A DNA stretch of 64,000 bases from Oceanipulchritudo sp049975345 (GCA_049975345.1 JBNGDP010000004.1:18235-82234), one strand, 5' to 3'; positions 18,035 to 27,405 are shown, counted from the first letter of the stretch. Notes: generated from the sequence alone by a model not told the origin. A program made the numbers and translations.

Positions 18035-18143
18035 CCAAACCCGAAACAGGCGCAGGCCGGAAGGCGGGCGCGCGGATCGGTTTAGGCTTGATTTCCCGGA
18101 ATCAGGAAGTCTACTTCACCAGCGACCCTAACCCAATGACACC

Positions 18144-18392
18144 ATGATTCCCCTAGGCGCCGTCCGTTACATTGTTCATGCGACCATCATCGTCGGATGC
18201 CTCTTCGTGGGCTTCCGGTGTCTCTTCGCCCACGACATGCGCAGGGAGGCCTGGCGCTCCCGGATCAAGCACCGTGTCTATATCAGCCAGAAACGGTTCA
18301 AGCTGGTCACCCTTCTCCTGGGATTTATTCTCGTGGCCATCGGGTTCTATGTTGCCTATCTGCGGATTATCGAGTTGATTGACCGTCCATGA
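18144..18392 (+). CDS. small two-helix membrane protein
   Basis: 82 aa: hydrophobic segments at about 5-25 (GAVRYIVHATIIVGCLFVGF) and 53-75 (LVTLLLGFILVAIGFYVAYL), joined by a basic loop (DMRREAWRSRIKHRVYISQK). No family recognised. Its stop overlaps the methyltransferase start by ATGA, so the two are probably co-translated. It starts 109 bases after pdhC; that gap holds no clear terminator. Confidence 0.65.
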   Translation: MIPLGAVRYIVHATIIVGCLFVGFRCLFAHDMRREAWRSRIKHRVYISQKRFKLVTLLLGFILVAIGFYVAYLRIIELIDRP

Positions 18393-19060
18393 GCGGTTAC
18401 CGACGGCAGTGGGAAGAAGGACTGCGGGATGAAGTCGCCTACTGGGAGGATTGGCTGGAAGGAAGGACACCGTATGCCGAGGAGCGCGCCTTGCGCCTGA
18501 GCAGCGACCGGCCGTTTCCGTGGTGGGCCAAGCCGCTGATCCGCGGAAACCCGCGGGAGTTCCGCGTCCTTGATGTCGGGGCCGGACCGGTGACGGACAT
18601 CGGGACCCGCTGGGGGAACAAGGATATCACCATCGTGCCGGTCGATCCACTGGCCCGGGAATTCGCGGAGCTCCTTCGCCGGCATTCCGTTGTTCCCGTC
18701 ATCCCGACGGTCCACGGCCTCGGCGAGGAGCTGGTTCAGGCATTCGGGGAGGCCTCCTTCGATTTCGCCTACGCCTGCAACAGCCTGGACCGCTCGATGG
18801 ATCCCGTGGAATGCTACCGCCAGATGATCGCGGTGCTCAAGCCCGGCTGTTCCCTGGTCACCCTGCATGAGGCCAACCAGGGGGAAAAGCAGAACTACAC
18901 CGGAGTCCACCAGTGGAACTTCAGCCTGCGGGAGGACCGTCTCATTGTCTGGAACCACAACGGGGCATGGGATATCCTCGACAGCTGCGAGCACATCGCC
19001 AATTCCCGGATCCAGTCCGAGGAAGGCTTCATCCGCCTGACCCTGACCAGGCAATCCTGA
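18389..19060 (+). CDS. class I SAM-dependent methyltransferase
   Basis: 223 aa. SAM-binding motif I is clear (FRVLDVGAGPVTDIGTRW), followed by an acidic motif II strand end (ITIVPVDPLAREFAELL) and a motif IV region (SFDFAYACNSLDRSMDP). The layout after motif IV (CYRQMIAVLKPGCSLVTLHE) matches Methyltransf_11/25 proteins. The N-terminal 45 residues (EEGLRDEVAYWEDWLEG) are common in methyltransferases from polysaccharide loci. Substrate unknown. It is coupled to the small membrane protein upstream and converges on rng with 15 bases between stops. Confidence 0.75.
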   Translation: MSGYRRQWEEGLRDEVAYWEDWLEGRTPYAEERALRLSSDRPFPWWAKPLIRGNPREFRVLDVGAGPVTDIGTRWGNKDITIVPVDPLAREFAELLRRHSVVPVIPTVHGLGEELVQAFGEASFDFAYACNSLDRSMDPVECYRQMIAVLKPGCSLVTLHEANQGEKQNYTGVHQWNFSLREDRLIVWNHNGAWDILDSCEHIANSRIQSEEGFIRLTLTRQS

Positions 19061-19075
19061 GCCGGAGGCCCCCGA

Positions 19076-20821
19076 TCAGCGCAGTTCCTGTCCGGTACGC
19101 GCGTCGATGATCTTGAAATTCTCAACGTGATAGGCCGGATCCGCCCGGAAACTGAGCTTCACATTGTAGGTCTCCTCGATCTCCAGGAGAATATGCTCGT
19201 CCTCGTGCCGCAGGCGCTCCAGGGCGTGCGGATGGCAGAAGATCCGCAACCAGAGATCCTCCTCCGATCCGGGGGTCTGCATCCGAAGCCGGCGGATAAC
19301 ACTCGTCAGCCGGCGCTGGATCTCCACGCTCATGGTGCGCGGGCTCTTCACGCTGCCCCGGCCGGAGCAGTACGGGCACGTGTTGTACAGCCCGCTGGAG
19401 ACCGATTCCTTGTGGCGCTGGCGCGTCATCTGCATGATACCCAGCGTGGAAATCTGCAGGACATGGCACTTTGCCCGGTCCTTTTCCATCTCGGTCTTCA
19501 TTTTCCGGTAGACCGCCATCCGGTCCTTCCGGTTTTTCATGTCAATGAAGTCCAGGATGATCAGCCCGCCGATGTTGCGCAGCCGGATCTGGCGCGCCGC
19601 CTCTTCCGCGGCTTCCAGGTTCACCTGGAGGATGAAATTATTGTTGTTGTCCTTCTGCTGCTTGTGGGACCCGGTGTTCACATCGATCGCCACAAGGGCT
19701 TCCGTTTCCTCGATGACGATCTCCCCGCCGCTGGGCAGCGGCACCCGGCGCTGGAAGGTCTGCTCGATCTGACGCTCGATGTTGAAGCGTTCGAAAATCG
19801 GTATGTTCTCCTCGAAAATCGCGATCTTGCCGGTACTGCGCTTGCTGACCCGGCTGACCAGCTCCAGCATCTTTTCCCCGTCCTCCCGGCTGTCGATGAG
19901 GACGCGGTCCACATTCTCGGTGAGGAAATCACGGACGGTGCGCTCGACAATGTCCGGCTCCTTGTACAGGCAGGTCGGCTGCCTTGCCGCGTCCAGCCGG
20001 GCCTGGATTTCCTTCCACTGGTTCAGGAGGATCGACAGGTCGCGGACAAAGTAGGTCCACCGCTTCCCCTCTCCCGCCGTGCGGATAATGACCCCCATCC
20101 CCTCCGGGATGGAAAGCCGCCGGAGGATTTCCTTGAGGCGCTTGCGTTCCTTGTCGCTCTCGATCTTGCGCGAGACCCCGCACTGCCCGCCATACGGCAT
20201 GAGTACAAGGAACCGCCCCGGCAGCGCGATGTTGGTCGTCGTCCGCGGGCCCTTCGAGCCGATCGTGCTCTTGGTGATCTGCACAAGGATTTCCGAACCG
20301 ATGGGATAGAGGTTGGGGATGTCCTTGATCGTGATCTTGTCCTTCTTCTGCTTCTGCGCGTCGGACCGGGTGTCCCGCACCATTTCAATCGTGCTGTCCG
20401 CCTGCGGAAGAATGTCCCAATAGTGCAGAAAAGCGTTCTTGGGCATGCCGATGTCGACAAAGGCCGCCTTCAGGCCGGGCTCCAGATTCTGGATCTTTCC
20501 CTTGAAAATCGCCCCGACCAGCCGCTCGTCCCCGGCCCGTTCCAGTTCGAATTTCTCAAGGACCCCCTCGCTCAGCACGGCCACACGCTTTTCCAGCGGT
20601 TCCGAGTTGATGATGATCTCCCGGTAGGGATTGTCCTCCTTGCGGATTTTCGCCGCGAGCTTCTGCAGCACCGGCCGTTGCCGGGCCCGCTCCTCGACGT
20701 CCTTCTTCAGCTTTTCCGGATCAACCGACTGGCCCGTCTCGTCGACCGGCGGATGCTTGAGTTCCGTTTCCTGTTCTTCTGTTAATTTTTGCGCGTCAAA
20801 CGTGTCTGATGATGTGTTCAT
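19076..20821 (-). CDS. rng: ribonuclease G/E family endoribonuclease
   Basis: 581 aa. After an acidic/basic N-terminal extension of about 65 residues, the S1 domain region (VGAIFKGKIQNLEPGLKAAF, VDIGMPKNAFLHYWD), the 5'-sensor/RNase H-like parts and the catalytic DNase I-like subdomain are recognisable: VAIDVNTGS supplies an Mg-binding Asp, and IILDFIDMKN a second. The Zn-link CPYCSGRG joins protomers. RNase G/E cuts single-stranded AU-rich RNA in rRNA maturation and mRNA decay. The long C-terminal scaffold of RNase E is missing, so it is RNase G-like in size. rodA lies just upstream on the same strand. Confidence 0.9.
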   Translation of the reverse strand: MNTSSDTFDAQKLTEEQETELKHPPVDETGQSVDPEKLKKDVEERARQRPVLQKLAAKIRKEDNPYREIIINSEPLEKRVAVLSEGVLEKFELERAGDERLVGAIFKGKIQNLEPGLKAAFVDIGMPKNAFLHYWDILPQADSTIEMVRDTRSDAQKQKKDKITIKDIPNLYPIGSEILVQITKSTIGSKGPRTTTNIALPGRFLVLMPYGGQCGVSRKIESDKERKRLKEILRRLSIPEGMGVIIRTAGEGKRWTYFVRDLSILLNQWKEIQARLDAARQPTCLYKEPDIVERTVRDFLTENVDRVLIDSREDGEKMLELVSRVSKRSTGKIAIFEENIPIFERFNIERQIEQTFQRRVPLPSGGEIVIEETEALVAIDVNTGSHKQQKDNNNNFILQVNLEAAEEAARQIRLRNIGGLIILDFIDMKNRKDRMAVYRKMKTEMEKDRAKCHVLQISTLGIMQMTRQRHKESVSSGLYNTCPYCSGRGSVKSPRTMSVEIQRRLTSVIRRLRMQTPGSEEDLWLRIFCHPHALERLRHEDEHILLEIEETYNVKLSFRADPAYHVENFKIIDARTGQELR

Positions 20822-20923
20822 TCTGTCTTGTGGACTCCTTCCGATGGTGGGGTGGCGCGCTCTTCCGGGGTCCGCAAGACTGTAACGCTCGCAAAATGGC
20901 GCAGGATCGTGTAAAAGCGGCGA

Positions 20924-22165
20924 TCATGTGAACGCCCTCCGATAGCGGTGAATGCTTTGCACGATTCCCTGCAGGAAGCAACAGCTCAAGATGAACGAGC
21001 CACCATAACTGAGAAATGGGAGTGGAAGCCCGGTAATGGGCGTTAGACCGATGGTCATGCCGATGTTGATGAAGACGTGAATGGTGAATATGACCGTCAC
21101 ACCAACAGCAAGAAGCATCCCAAAGCGGTCCCTCGCCATGCCTGCAATGCGAACCCCGTTTGCAAGCAGGAGCGAGAATAGGCCGATTACGAGCAATCCC
21201 CCTATGAATCCTTTTTCCTCCGCCAGCACGGCGAAGATAAAATCATTATGCGCGACCGAGCGCGGCAGATAACCGAGGCGGGCCTGCAGGCCGGACTGCC
21301 ATCCCTTGCCCGTCAGGCCGCCGGTACCGACGGCCTGCTGGGCCTGGACGGAATTCCAGGCCGATCTCGTCCCCCGGGGATCCACCACTTCCGGTGCGAT
21401 AAAAGTCATAATGCGCTCCCGCTGGTAATCCCTCAGCGGTATCCAGGATTGTTCCTGGTAAGCGCCCCGCGCTTCCATCGCGGTTAGATTATTCTCCTTC
21501 AGAAACTGGCTGTACTGGTACAAATCGATGCTCAGCAAAGCGCCCAGGCACAACACGAAGCCGAGGACGGCCACGAAGAAGCGCTGTGAAAGCTTGGAAA
21601 CATATAACAATGCCAGCATCGTTGGTGGGATGATCAGACACGAACCTAGATCAGGTTGAGCAAAAATCAAGATCATTGGTATCGCGGTGACAAAGAACAC
21701 CTTAAGCAGCACCCATAAACTCTGCCTAACGGTACCGAGCTCAGAGCGCGCAAGGATGCTGGCGATCATGATGAGGCTGCAGACCTTGGCGGCCTCCGCG
21801 GACTGGTAGGCCATGAATCCGAAATCAAGCCAGCGCCGGGCCCCCTCCCGTTCGACGCCGAGGGGGGTCCAGATGAGCAGCAACAGCAGCAGCGCAGCGG
21901 CGAAAAACCAGAAGGCGTTTTCCAGGTAAATCTTGTAATCGATGCGGGAAACCACGACATAGACGCCCGCGCCGAGGACGATCCAGATTATCTGCCGGAT
22001 CCAGTACGCGCCCCCGACAAAGGCCTGGGCGCTGTAGATGAAAAACAGCCCCAGCACGGACAACAGCAGCATCACCACCGGGCTGATCCAGTCGTTGCGC
22101 GAATGCCGCGTGTCGTCGACCAGCTTCCGGGTGGTATCCAGTAGAAACCGTGTGTCCAGCTGCAT
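20924..22165 (-). CDS. rodA: peptidoglycan glycosyltransferase RodA (SEDS family)
   Basis: About 413 aa from ATG 22165 (MQLDTRFLLD); an ATG at 22192 in the same frame would add nine residues and neither has a good Shine-Dalgarno. About ten membrane helices. SEDS signatures include GAYWIRQIIWIVLGAGVY, RRWLDFGFMAYQSAEAAKV, the catalytic-loop Asp in IFAQPDLGSC, TGGLTGKGWQSGLQARLGYL with VAHNDFIFAVLAEEKGFIGG, and the C-terminal TGLPLPFLSYGGS. RodA polymerises glycan strands for cell elongation with a class B PBP. It is followed by rng. The distal two-thirds of the gene looks less GC-rich at third positions than the first third. Confidence 0.92.
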   Translation of the reverse strand: MQLDTRFLLDTTRKLVDDTRHSRNDWISPVVMLLLSVLGLFFIYSAQAFVGGAYWIRQIIWIVLGAGVYVVVSRIDYKIYLENAFWFFAAALLLLLLIWTPLGVEREGARRWLDFGFMAYQSAEAAKVCSLIMIASILARSELGTVRQSLWVLLKVFFVTAIPMILIFAQPDLGSCLIIPPTMLALLYVSKLSQRFFVAVLGFVLCLGALLSIDLYQYSQFLKENNLTAMEARGAYQEQSWIPLRDYQRERIMTFIAPEVVDPRGTRSAWNSVQAQQAVGTGGLTGKGWQSGLQARLGYLPRSVAHNDFIFAVLAEEKGFIGGLLVIGLFSLLLANGVRIAGMARDRFGMLLAVGVTVIFTIHVFINIGMTIGLTPITGLPLPFLSYGGSFILSCCFLQGIVQSIHRYRRAFT

Positions 22166-22199
22166 GAAAAAGGGACACTGTGAAAGGGGCATGTCCCCA

Positions 22200-22303
22200 A
22201 GTCGAGTGTTTACCTTCGGGTAGTCCGTTCACGGACGAAGACCCGCGCCGGGGGTCCGTCTTCGCGAGTAAACTCGCGACTCGATGCTAATCACTCGACT
22301 CCA
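22200..22303. repeat. dispersed palindromic repeat, copy A
   Basis: About 100 bases between rodA and the DNA glycosylase. It aligns almost without gaps to 47547-47650. Shared core CACGGACGAAGACCCGCGC lies at 22230-22248. It contains a perfect hairpin CGCGAGT-AA-ACTCGCG at 22263-22278, and inverted copies of ACGAAGAC/GTCTTCG flank the middle. Outer ends AGTCGAGTG and CACTCGACT are inverted repeats of each other. It looks like a REP-type non-coding element. No transposase is nearby. Confidence 0.75.
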
Positions 22304-22311
22304 GGATAAGC

Positions 22312-23055
22312 TTGGCCACTGTGGGTGGCATGCCCATGCCTTCCACCGCCACCGCCCTGCTGCGCGAGGCCCGCGTCCTCGCGGAGGCCTGTGACGCCCT
22401 TCCATTTTCCTCCCCGGTCTGGGGGGTCTACAATGCCTTCGACTACGCCCTTCCGGGATACGCGGCCTACGTGAAGAAGTATGGCAACGGCCGCAAGCGG
22501 GCATTTTTCCTCGGCATGAACCCGGGCCCCTGGGGGATGGCGCAGACGGGGGTGCCCTTCGGGGAAATCGCGGCGGTCCAAGGCTGGCTCGGGCTGGACG
22601 CGGTCATCGGCAAACCGTCCCGCGAGCATCCGAAGCGCCCCATCGAGGGTTTTGGCTGCCAGCGCTCGGAGGTCAGCGGACGGCGCCTGTGGGGGCTGTT
22701 CGCGGAGTTGTACGGCACGGCGGAGGTTTTTTTCAGGGAGGCCTTTGTGCTGAATTACTGTCCGCTGGCCTTCCTTCTGGAGAGCGGGGCCAACCTCACC
22801 CCGGACCGTCTGGCCGCCGCTGAACGGGCGCCCCTGGAGGCCGCCTGCGACCGGCACCTGATCCGGGTCATCGAAATCCTGCAGCCGGAGATCGCCATCG
22901 GGGTTGGCGGCTGGGCCACAAGGTGCCTGGAGCGGCTCGGGCTGGAGAACCTCCGCGTCGGCACCCTCCTGCACCCCAGCCCGGCCAGCCCCATCGCCAA
23001 CCGGGAATGGCCGCGGCGCCCAATCGCCCAACTGACCGGGCTGGGCATCGTTTAA
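22312..23055 (+). CDS. SMUG1-type uracil-DNA glycosylase
   Basis: 247 aa from TTG 22312 (AGGA lies 5 bases upstream); ATG 22330 is an alternative that removes six residues. Motif 1 GMNPGPWGMAQTGVPFGE is the SMUG1 signature (Gly-Met-Asn-Pro-Gly-Pro-x-Gly-Met). Motif 2 is HPSPASP near the C-terminus. Between them are EGFGCQRSEVSGRRLWGLF and FVLNYCPLAFL. SMUG enzymes excise uracil and oxidised pyrimidines to start base-excision repair. It starts directly after the palindromic repeat and lies 35 bases before the glycerate kinase. Confidence 0.85.
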   Translation: MATVGGMPMPSTATALLREARVLAEACDALPFSSPVWGVYNAFDYALPGYAAYVKKYGNGRKRAFFLGMNPGPWGMAQTGVPFGEIAAVQGWLGLDAVIGKPSREHPKRPIEGFGCQRSEVSGRRLWGLFAELYGTAEVFFREAFVLNYCPLAFLLESGANLTPDRLAAAERAPLEAACDRHLIRVIEILQPEIAIGVGGWATRCLERLGLENLRVGTLLHPSPASPIANREWPRRPIAQLTGLGIV

Positions 23056-23090
23056 CTTGAACCAAGGAGGAAGCCCTTTTACCTTTGGGA

Positions 23091-24290
23091 ATGAACTACC
23101 TGATCGCCTTCGACAAATTCAAGGGTGCCCTGCCGGCGCCTGAAGCCTGCGCAATCGCCCGGGATACAATTGCAGGAACCGACCCCTCCGCGGAATTGGA
23201 AACGGCTCCGCTGACCGACGGCGGGGAAGGGTTTGCCACCATTCTGGCGGAAGTGCTTGGCGGGGAGTTGAAAACGGTGCGGGTCCCCGGGCCGCGCTTC
23301 GACCCGGTTCAGGGGAAATTCGCCCTCGTGGAGGCGAAAGCCCTTCCCCGGCACGCCCTCGAGCGGCTGAACCTGCATGCCCATGCCGCTTCCGGGCGGA
23401 TCGCCTTCGTGGAGATGGCCTCCGCCAGCGGGTATGAATGCCTGGGCGAAGAAGAGCGCGATCCCTGGATGACCAGCACCTACGGAACCGGGGTCCTTCT
23501 CAAGGCCGCCGCCATGGCGGGTGCCAAGGCCATCGTGCTCGGAATTGGCGGAAGTGCCACCAACGACTGCGGCGCGGGCGCCCTCGAGGCGCTGGGCGTC
23601 TGCTGGTACGACCGCGAACTGCAGGCCGTCACCAGGCTGGTTCCGGAACGCTTCAAGCGGGTCAATTCCGCCGGTTCGACCTCCCACCTGCTCAATGCCT
23701 TCCCGGCGGTGCGCATCGCTTGCGACGTCACCAATCCCCTTCTCGGGGAAAACGGGGCCACCCGCGTCTACGGCCCACAGAAAGGCCTGAAGAAGGAGGA
23801 CACGGAGCGCATGGAGCGCACGCTCCGGAAAATGGCCATGCGCCTTCTCGGCCTTTTCGGGCGCAATCCCGCCGAATGGGAGCGCTGCATGGCGGAACCC
23901 GGCAGCGGGGCGGCGGGCGGGATCGGCTTCGCCCTCCGGCACGCCCTTCCGGACGCCGCCTTTGTCGAGGGCTTCCCCCTCGTCGCCGACCTGCTCGATC
24001 TGCCCGCCAGGGTGGCAAGGGCCGACGCCATCCTCACCGGCGAGGGGCGGGTCGACCCGGGTTCCCTGTCCGGAAAAGGTCCGGTCGCCCTCCTTCGCAT
24101 GACCGACGTCCCGAAACAGGTGTTTCTTTTCGCCGGCAGCATCAAGGAAGCGACCGCCGACCAGCTCAAGGCCGCCCATGCCAATCTTCACCTCGCCATC
24201 ATTTCCGATCCAGACTGGCCGATCGAAAAGGCGTTGAAAGAAACCCGGAACTCGCTTGAGAGTGCAATCAGGAAATCCCTGTCCACCTGA
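23091..24290 (+). CDS. glycerate 2-kinase (GlxK/GarK family)
   Basis: 399 aa from ATG 23091; TTG 23085 in frame is closer to the AAGGAGG at 23064-23070, so the exact start is uncertain. The N-terminus MNYLIAFDKFKGALPAPEAC and the segments LTDGGEGFA, GIGGSATNDCGAGALEALG, DVTNPLLGENGAT, PGSGAAGGIGFAL and LTGEGRVDPGSLSGKGP are the hallmarks of glycerate kinase type 1 fold proteins. It phosphorylates D-glycerate to 2-phosphoglycerate, linking glyoxylate or serine-derived glycerate to glycolysis. Slightly longer than typical (about 380 aa). Confidence 0.9.
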   Translation: MNYLIAFDKFKGALPAPEACAIARDTIAGTDPSAELETAPLTDGGEGFATILAEVLGGELKTVRVPGPRFDPVQGKFALVEAKALPRHALERLNLHAHAASGRIAFVEMASASGYECLGEEERDPWMTSTYGTGVLLKAAAMAGAKAIVLGIGGSATNDCGAGALEALGVCWYDRELQAVTRLVPERFKRVNSAGSTSHLLNAFPAVRIACDVTNPLLGENGATRVYGPQKGLKKEDTERMERTLRKMAMRLLGLFGRNPAEWERCMAEPGSGAAGGIGFALRHALPDAAFVEGFPLVADLLDLPARVARADAILTGEGRVDPGSLSGKGPVALLRMTDVPKQVFLFAGSIKEATADQLKAAHANLHLAIISDPDWPIEKALKETRNSLESAIRKSLST

Positions 24291-24362
24291 AATCGGCTTT
24301 CGCTTTTCCTTGTCATCCGCGGGACGGATTGATTGCAATAAGAGAACACACCGCCCCCTTGA

Positions 24363-25046
24363 ATGACCCTTGAAGAACATCGCCTGTACCGGCAGCGTCA
24401 CGAGCGCATCGCGCGCGTGAAGCGGGTCCTCCGCTGGATGCCCCGGCGGGCCACCGTCCATCGGTACCCCGTCCTGAAGTGGTTTGCCAAGGCCTCACGC
24501 AAGCGGTCCTACCTCTGGTGTTTCCGGGTCCGGAAGGTGGTCCCAGCCCTCTATGCCGGCTGTATCCTCGCCCTGCTGCCCTTGTATGGAATCCAGCTCC
24601 CCCTTGCCGTCGCTCTCGCCTTCTTGTTGCGGGTCAACCTGCCGGTCCTCTTCTCCCTGCAATTCATCACCAACCCTCTCACCGCCCTGCCCTGCTACTT
24701 CGCGGCCTACCAGATCGGGCGCGTCATCCTGAACCTGTTCGGAATCGATTCCCCCCACCTGAACATGCAGGAGATGAAGTTCCTGATCGACTCGCTTCAG
24801 GCCGGAGACTGGGGATACAATCTCAAGTATATCGCCACGGTCTGGGGAATCACCTTCCTCGGAGGGTCCGTGCTGGGAAGTTTTCTCGCCACGGTGGCCT
24901 CCGGTATCTACAAGTTCGCCGCCTACGAGGTGGCCGCGTCCTACCGGCGGCTCAAGGAACTGCAGGAAAAACGGCACGCCCAGACGGACAACCGGGATTC
25001 GCGTCCCGCAACCGTGCAGCCCAAACGTTCCCCACAGCATGGCTGA
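24363..25046 (+). CDS. DUF2062 membrane protein
   Basis: 227 aa. A basic N-terminal third (LYRQRHERIARVKRVLRWMP) precedes the DUF2062 core: YAGCILALLPLYGIQLPLAV, FLLRVNLPVLFSLQFITNPL, TALPCYFAAYQIGRVIL, then a loop and a last hydrophobic segment (ITFLGGSVLGSFLATVAS). The Asn-Pro after the second segment is a family marker. Function unknown; relatives are often near glycosyltransferases. Its last 8 bases overlap the NamZ gene. Confidence 0.8.
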   Translation: MTLEEHRLYRQRHERIARVKRVLRWMPRRATVHRYPVLKWFAKASRKRSYLWCFRVRKVVPALYAGCILALLPLYGIQLPLAVALAFLLRVNLPVLFSLQFITNPLTALPCYFAAYQIGRVILNLFGIDSPHLNMQEMKFLIDSLQAGDWGYNLKYIATVWGITFLGGSVLGSFLATVASGIYKFAAYEVAASYRRLKELQEKRHAQTDNRDSRPATVQPKRSPQHG

Positions 25047-26331
25047 AAGCTCCTGCAACCAGCGCAGGCGCTTCCTTCGGCAGGTCGCCCTTTCCCTCCC
25101 CGGACTCGCCCTCCTGGGGGCCGGCAGCCGGCCCGCTTCCTCTTCCGGCGGGGTCCTTCCCGGCATCGATGTCCTCGCCAGAAACGGCTTCCATCCGCTG
25201 CGCGGCAAACGCGTCGGGCTCCTCACCCACCCGGCCGGAGTCAACCGTTTCGGCATCTCGACCATCGAGGTGCTGCGTGCCAGCCCGTTGGTCCGGCTGA
25301 TGGCCCTGTTCGGGCCCGAACACGGCATCCACGGCGATGAAAAGGCCAATGTCCCCGTCGAGGACCGGACCGATCCGCGGACCGGCCTGCCCGTCTATTC
25401 CCTCTACGGGAAATTCCGGCGCCCAACCCCAGCCATGCTCGCCTCGATCGATACCATGGTCATCGACCTCCAGGATATCGGGTCGCGCAGTTATACCTAT
25501 GTCAGCTGCATGCGCTACGTCATCGAGGAATGCTTCCAGGCCGGTAAGCAGGTGATCGTCCTTGACCGGCCCAATCCCCTCGGCGGTCTCAAGGTCGACG
25601 GACCCCCGCTCGAAAAGCAATGGATGAGCTACGTCGGGGCCTTCCAGGTGCCCTACGTCCACGGGCTCACCATCGGTGAACTCGCCAATATGGCCAAACG
25701 AAAACCCGGCGTTCTCCAGGTGCCCGATTCGGTGCGCCGGCGCGGCCGGATCGAAATCATCCCCATGTCCGGCTGGAGGCGCTCCATGATGTGGACCACC
25801 ACCGGCCTGCGGTGGATCCCCACCTCCCCCGCCATTCCCGATGTTTCCGCGGCCCTCGGTTATCCCATGACCGGCCTCGGGGCTCAGCTGGGCGGCTTCC
25901 AGCACGGCTATGGCACCCGCCTCCCCTTCCGCCTCCTCCAGTTCCCCAAAACCGCCCCGGAAACCATCTCCGCCGCCTTTTCCAGCCGCGCCATCCCCGG
26001 GCTGGCCTTTCCCGTCGTCCCCTTTACCGTCATGGGCCAGCCACGCCGCGCCACCTTCGTCAAGGTCACCGACTGGGCCGCCCTGCGCCCCACCGAGCTC
26101 TCCCTCCACATGATGGACCTCGCCCGCCGGTGGAATCCCACCAACCCCTTCGCCGCCGCTCCCCACTCCAAGCGCGACCTCTTTACCAAGCATGTCGGCG
26201 ACTCCCGGGTCCTCGACTCCCTCCTCCAGTCCAACTCCCCACTCCCCATCCAATCCCTCCTCGCCGACTGGTCCGCAACCAACCGCCTCTTCCAACTGGA
26301 AGCCCGCGCCTGGTGGCTCTATCAGCCCTGA
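25039..26331 (+). CDS. exo-beta-N-acetylmuramidase NamZ-like (DUF1343)
   Basis: 430 aa. The N-terminus has twin arginines followed by a hydrophobic stretch (RRRFLRQVALSLPGLALLGA), a probable Tat or Sec signal. DUF1343 motifs follow: GKRVGLLTHPAGVNRFG, LMALFGPEHGIHGD, GLPVYSLYGKFRRPTPAML, DTMVIDLQDIGSRSYTYVS, VLDRPNPLGG and the GLTIGELANM segment. Characterised DUF1343 proteins (NamZ, GH171) release terminal MurNAc from peptidoglycan fragments, so this is probably periplasmic cell-wall recycling. It overlaps DUF2062 by 8 bases, which suggests an operon. Confidence 0.82.
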   Translation: MAESSCNQRRRFLRQVALSLPGLALLGAGSRPASSSGGVLPGIDVLARNGFHPLRGKRVGLLTHPAGVNRFGISTIEVLRASPLVRLMALFGPEHGIHGDEKANVPVEDRTDPRTGLPVYSLYGKFRRPTPAMLASIDTMVIDLQDIGSRSYTYVSCMRYVIEECFQAGKQVIVLDRPNPLGGLKVDGPPLEKQWMSYVGAFQVPYVHGLTIGELANMAKRKPGVLQVPDSVRRRGRIEIIPMSGWRRSMMWTTTGLRWIPTSPAIPDVSAALGYPMTGLGAQLGGFQHGYGTRLPFRLLQFPKTAPETISAAFSSRAIPGLAFPVVPFTVMGQPRRATFVKVTDWAALRPTELSLHMMDLARRWNPTNPFAAAPHSKRDLFTKHVGDSRVLDSLLQSNSPLPIQSLLADWSATNRLFQLEARAWWLYQP

Positions 26332-26409
26332 TCCCCCTCACTCCCCCCCCACGTCCCGTTGACCGTTTTCCCTTGACCCCCCTCCTCCCTTTTTTAAAGG
26401 TGCGATTTA

Positions 26410-27405
26410 ATGCAATTAATGCGCGCCTTCCCACGCCTGCAGCCGGGCCTCTGTCTGGTGGCCGGTATGCTTTCGTCTTCCCTGTCGGGCGAGGACTGGA
26501 TCCTTGTCTGGTCGGACGAATTTGATTACACGGGATTACCGGACTCCTCGAAATGGGGATATGACGTGGGCGGCTGGGGCTGGGGCAACGGGGAGCTGCA
26601 GTACTACACGGAGGCGCGGGAAAAGAACGCCCGTGTGGAGGGGGGGAACCTGGTCATCGAGGTGCACGAGGAGGAGGATTATGAAGGGAACATCAACGAC
26701 TACACCTCGGCGCGTCTGCTGACGAAAGGGAAGCACGACTGGACCTACGGGCGTTTCGAGGCACGGATCAAGGTGCCGGAAGGGGAAGCGGGATTATGGC
26801 CGGCCTTCTGGATGCTGGGTTCGGACATTGATTCGGTGGGCTGGCCCCAGTGCGGGGAAATCGACATCATGGAATATGTGAGCCGTCAGCCGAACGAGAT
26901 TTTCGGGACAATACACGGTCCCGGATACAGTGCGGGCGGCTCGTACGGGAACCTTTTTGAGTTTGGGGAGCCGGTATCAAATGCATTTCACGTCTTCGCC
27001 GTGGAGTGGGAACCCGGAAGGATCGAGTGGTTTGTGGACGGGATCCTCTACCACTCGGCGGAGCCGGAGGACATCGTCGGCACCGGGCGCAAGCCGAACG
27101 AATGGGTCTTTGACCACGATCATTTCCTGATCCTGAATGTCGCGGTCGGCGGGACATTCGGTGGCTTCCTGGATGAAAACCTCACCTTTCCGGTGCGGAT
27201 GCTCGTGGATTACGTGCGGGTCCACACCCGCGATTACGGCATGTTCACCGGTTACAGGCAGGATGGATTCTGGATGCAAACCGGGGGTTTCCTCGGCCCG
27301 GTGAATGTGGAACCCTATCCCTGGGTCTATCTGGATGCCCTCTCCGCCTACGGATATGCCGCCCCGTCCGAATCCTCCGGCGGATGGATCTTCCTTCCGA
27401 AATAG
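26410..27405 (+). CDS. GH16 family glycoside hydrolase, laminarinase-like
   Basis: 331 aa; ATG 26410 is preceded by AAAGGTG. Signal peptide MQLMRAFPRLQPGLCLVAGM. The catalytic domain has WSDEFDYTGLPDSSKWGYD, GNGELQYYTEAREKNARVEG, GLWPAFWMLG and the active-site motif GEIDIMEY with Glu150 (nucleophile), Asp152 and Glu155 (acid/base). The pattern E-I-D-I-M-E with EFD and WPAFWM fits beta-1,3-glucanases. It would be secreted and cut laminarin-like glucans. About 70 residues after the beta-jelly roll (GMFTGYRQDGFWMQTGG) are not recognised. A close paralogue follows 38 bases downstream. Confidence 0.88.
   Translation: MQLMRAFPRLQPGLCLVAGMLSSSLSGEDWILVWSDEFDYTGLPDSSKWGYDVGGWGWGNGELQYYTEAREKNARVEGGNLVIEVHEEEDYEGNINDYTSARLLTKGKHDWTYGRFEARIKVPEGEAGLWPAFWMLGSDIDSVGWPQCGEIDIMEYVSRQPNEIFGTIHGPGYSAGGSYGNLFEFGEPVSNAFHVFAVEWEPGRIEWFVDGILYHSAEPEDIVGTGRKPNEWVFDHDHFLILNVAVGGTFGGFLDENLTFPVRMLVDYVRVHTRDYGMFTGYRQDGFWMQTGGFLGPVNVEPYPWVYLDALSAYGYAAPSESSGGWIFLPK

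Noticed and set aside
22312..22329. certain start of the DNA glycosylase
   Set aside because: TTG 22312 and ATG 22330 are both possible; the choice does not affect the domain.
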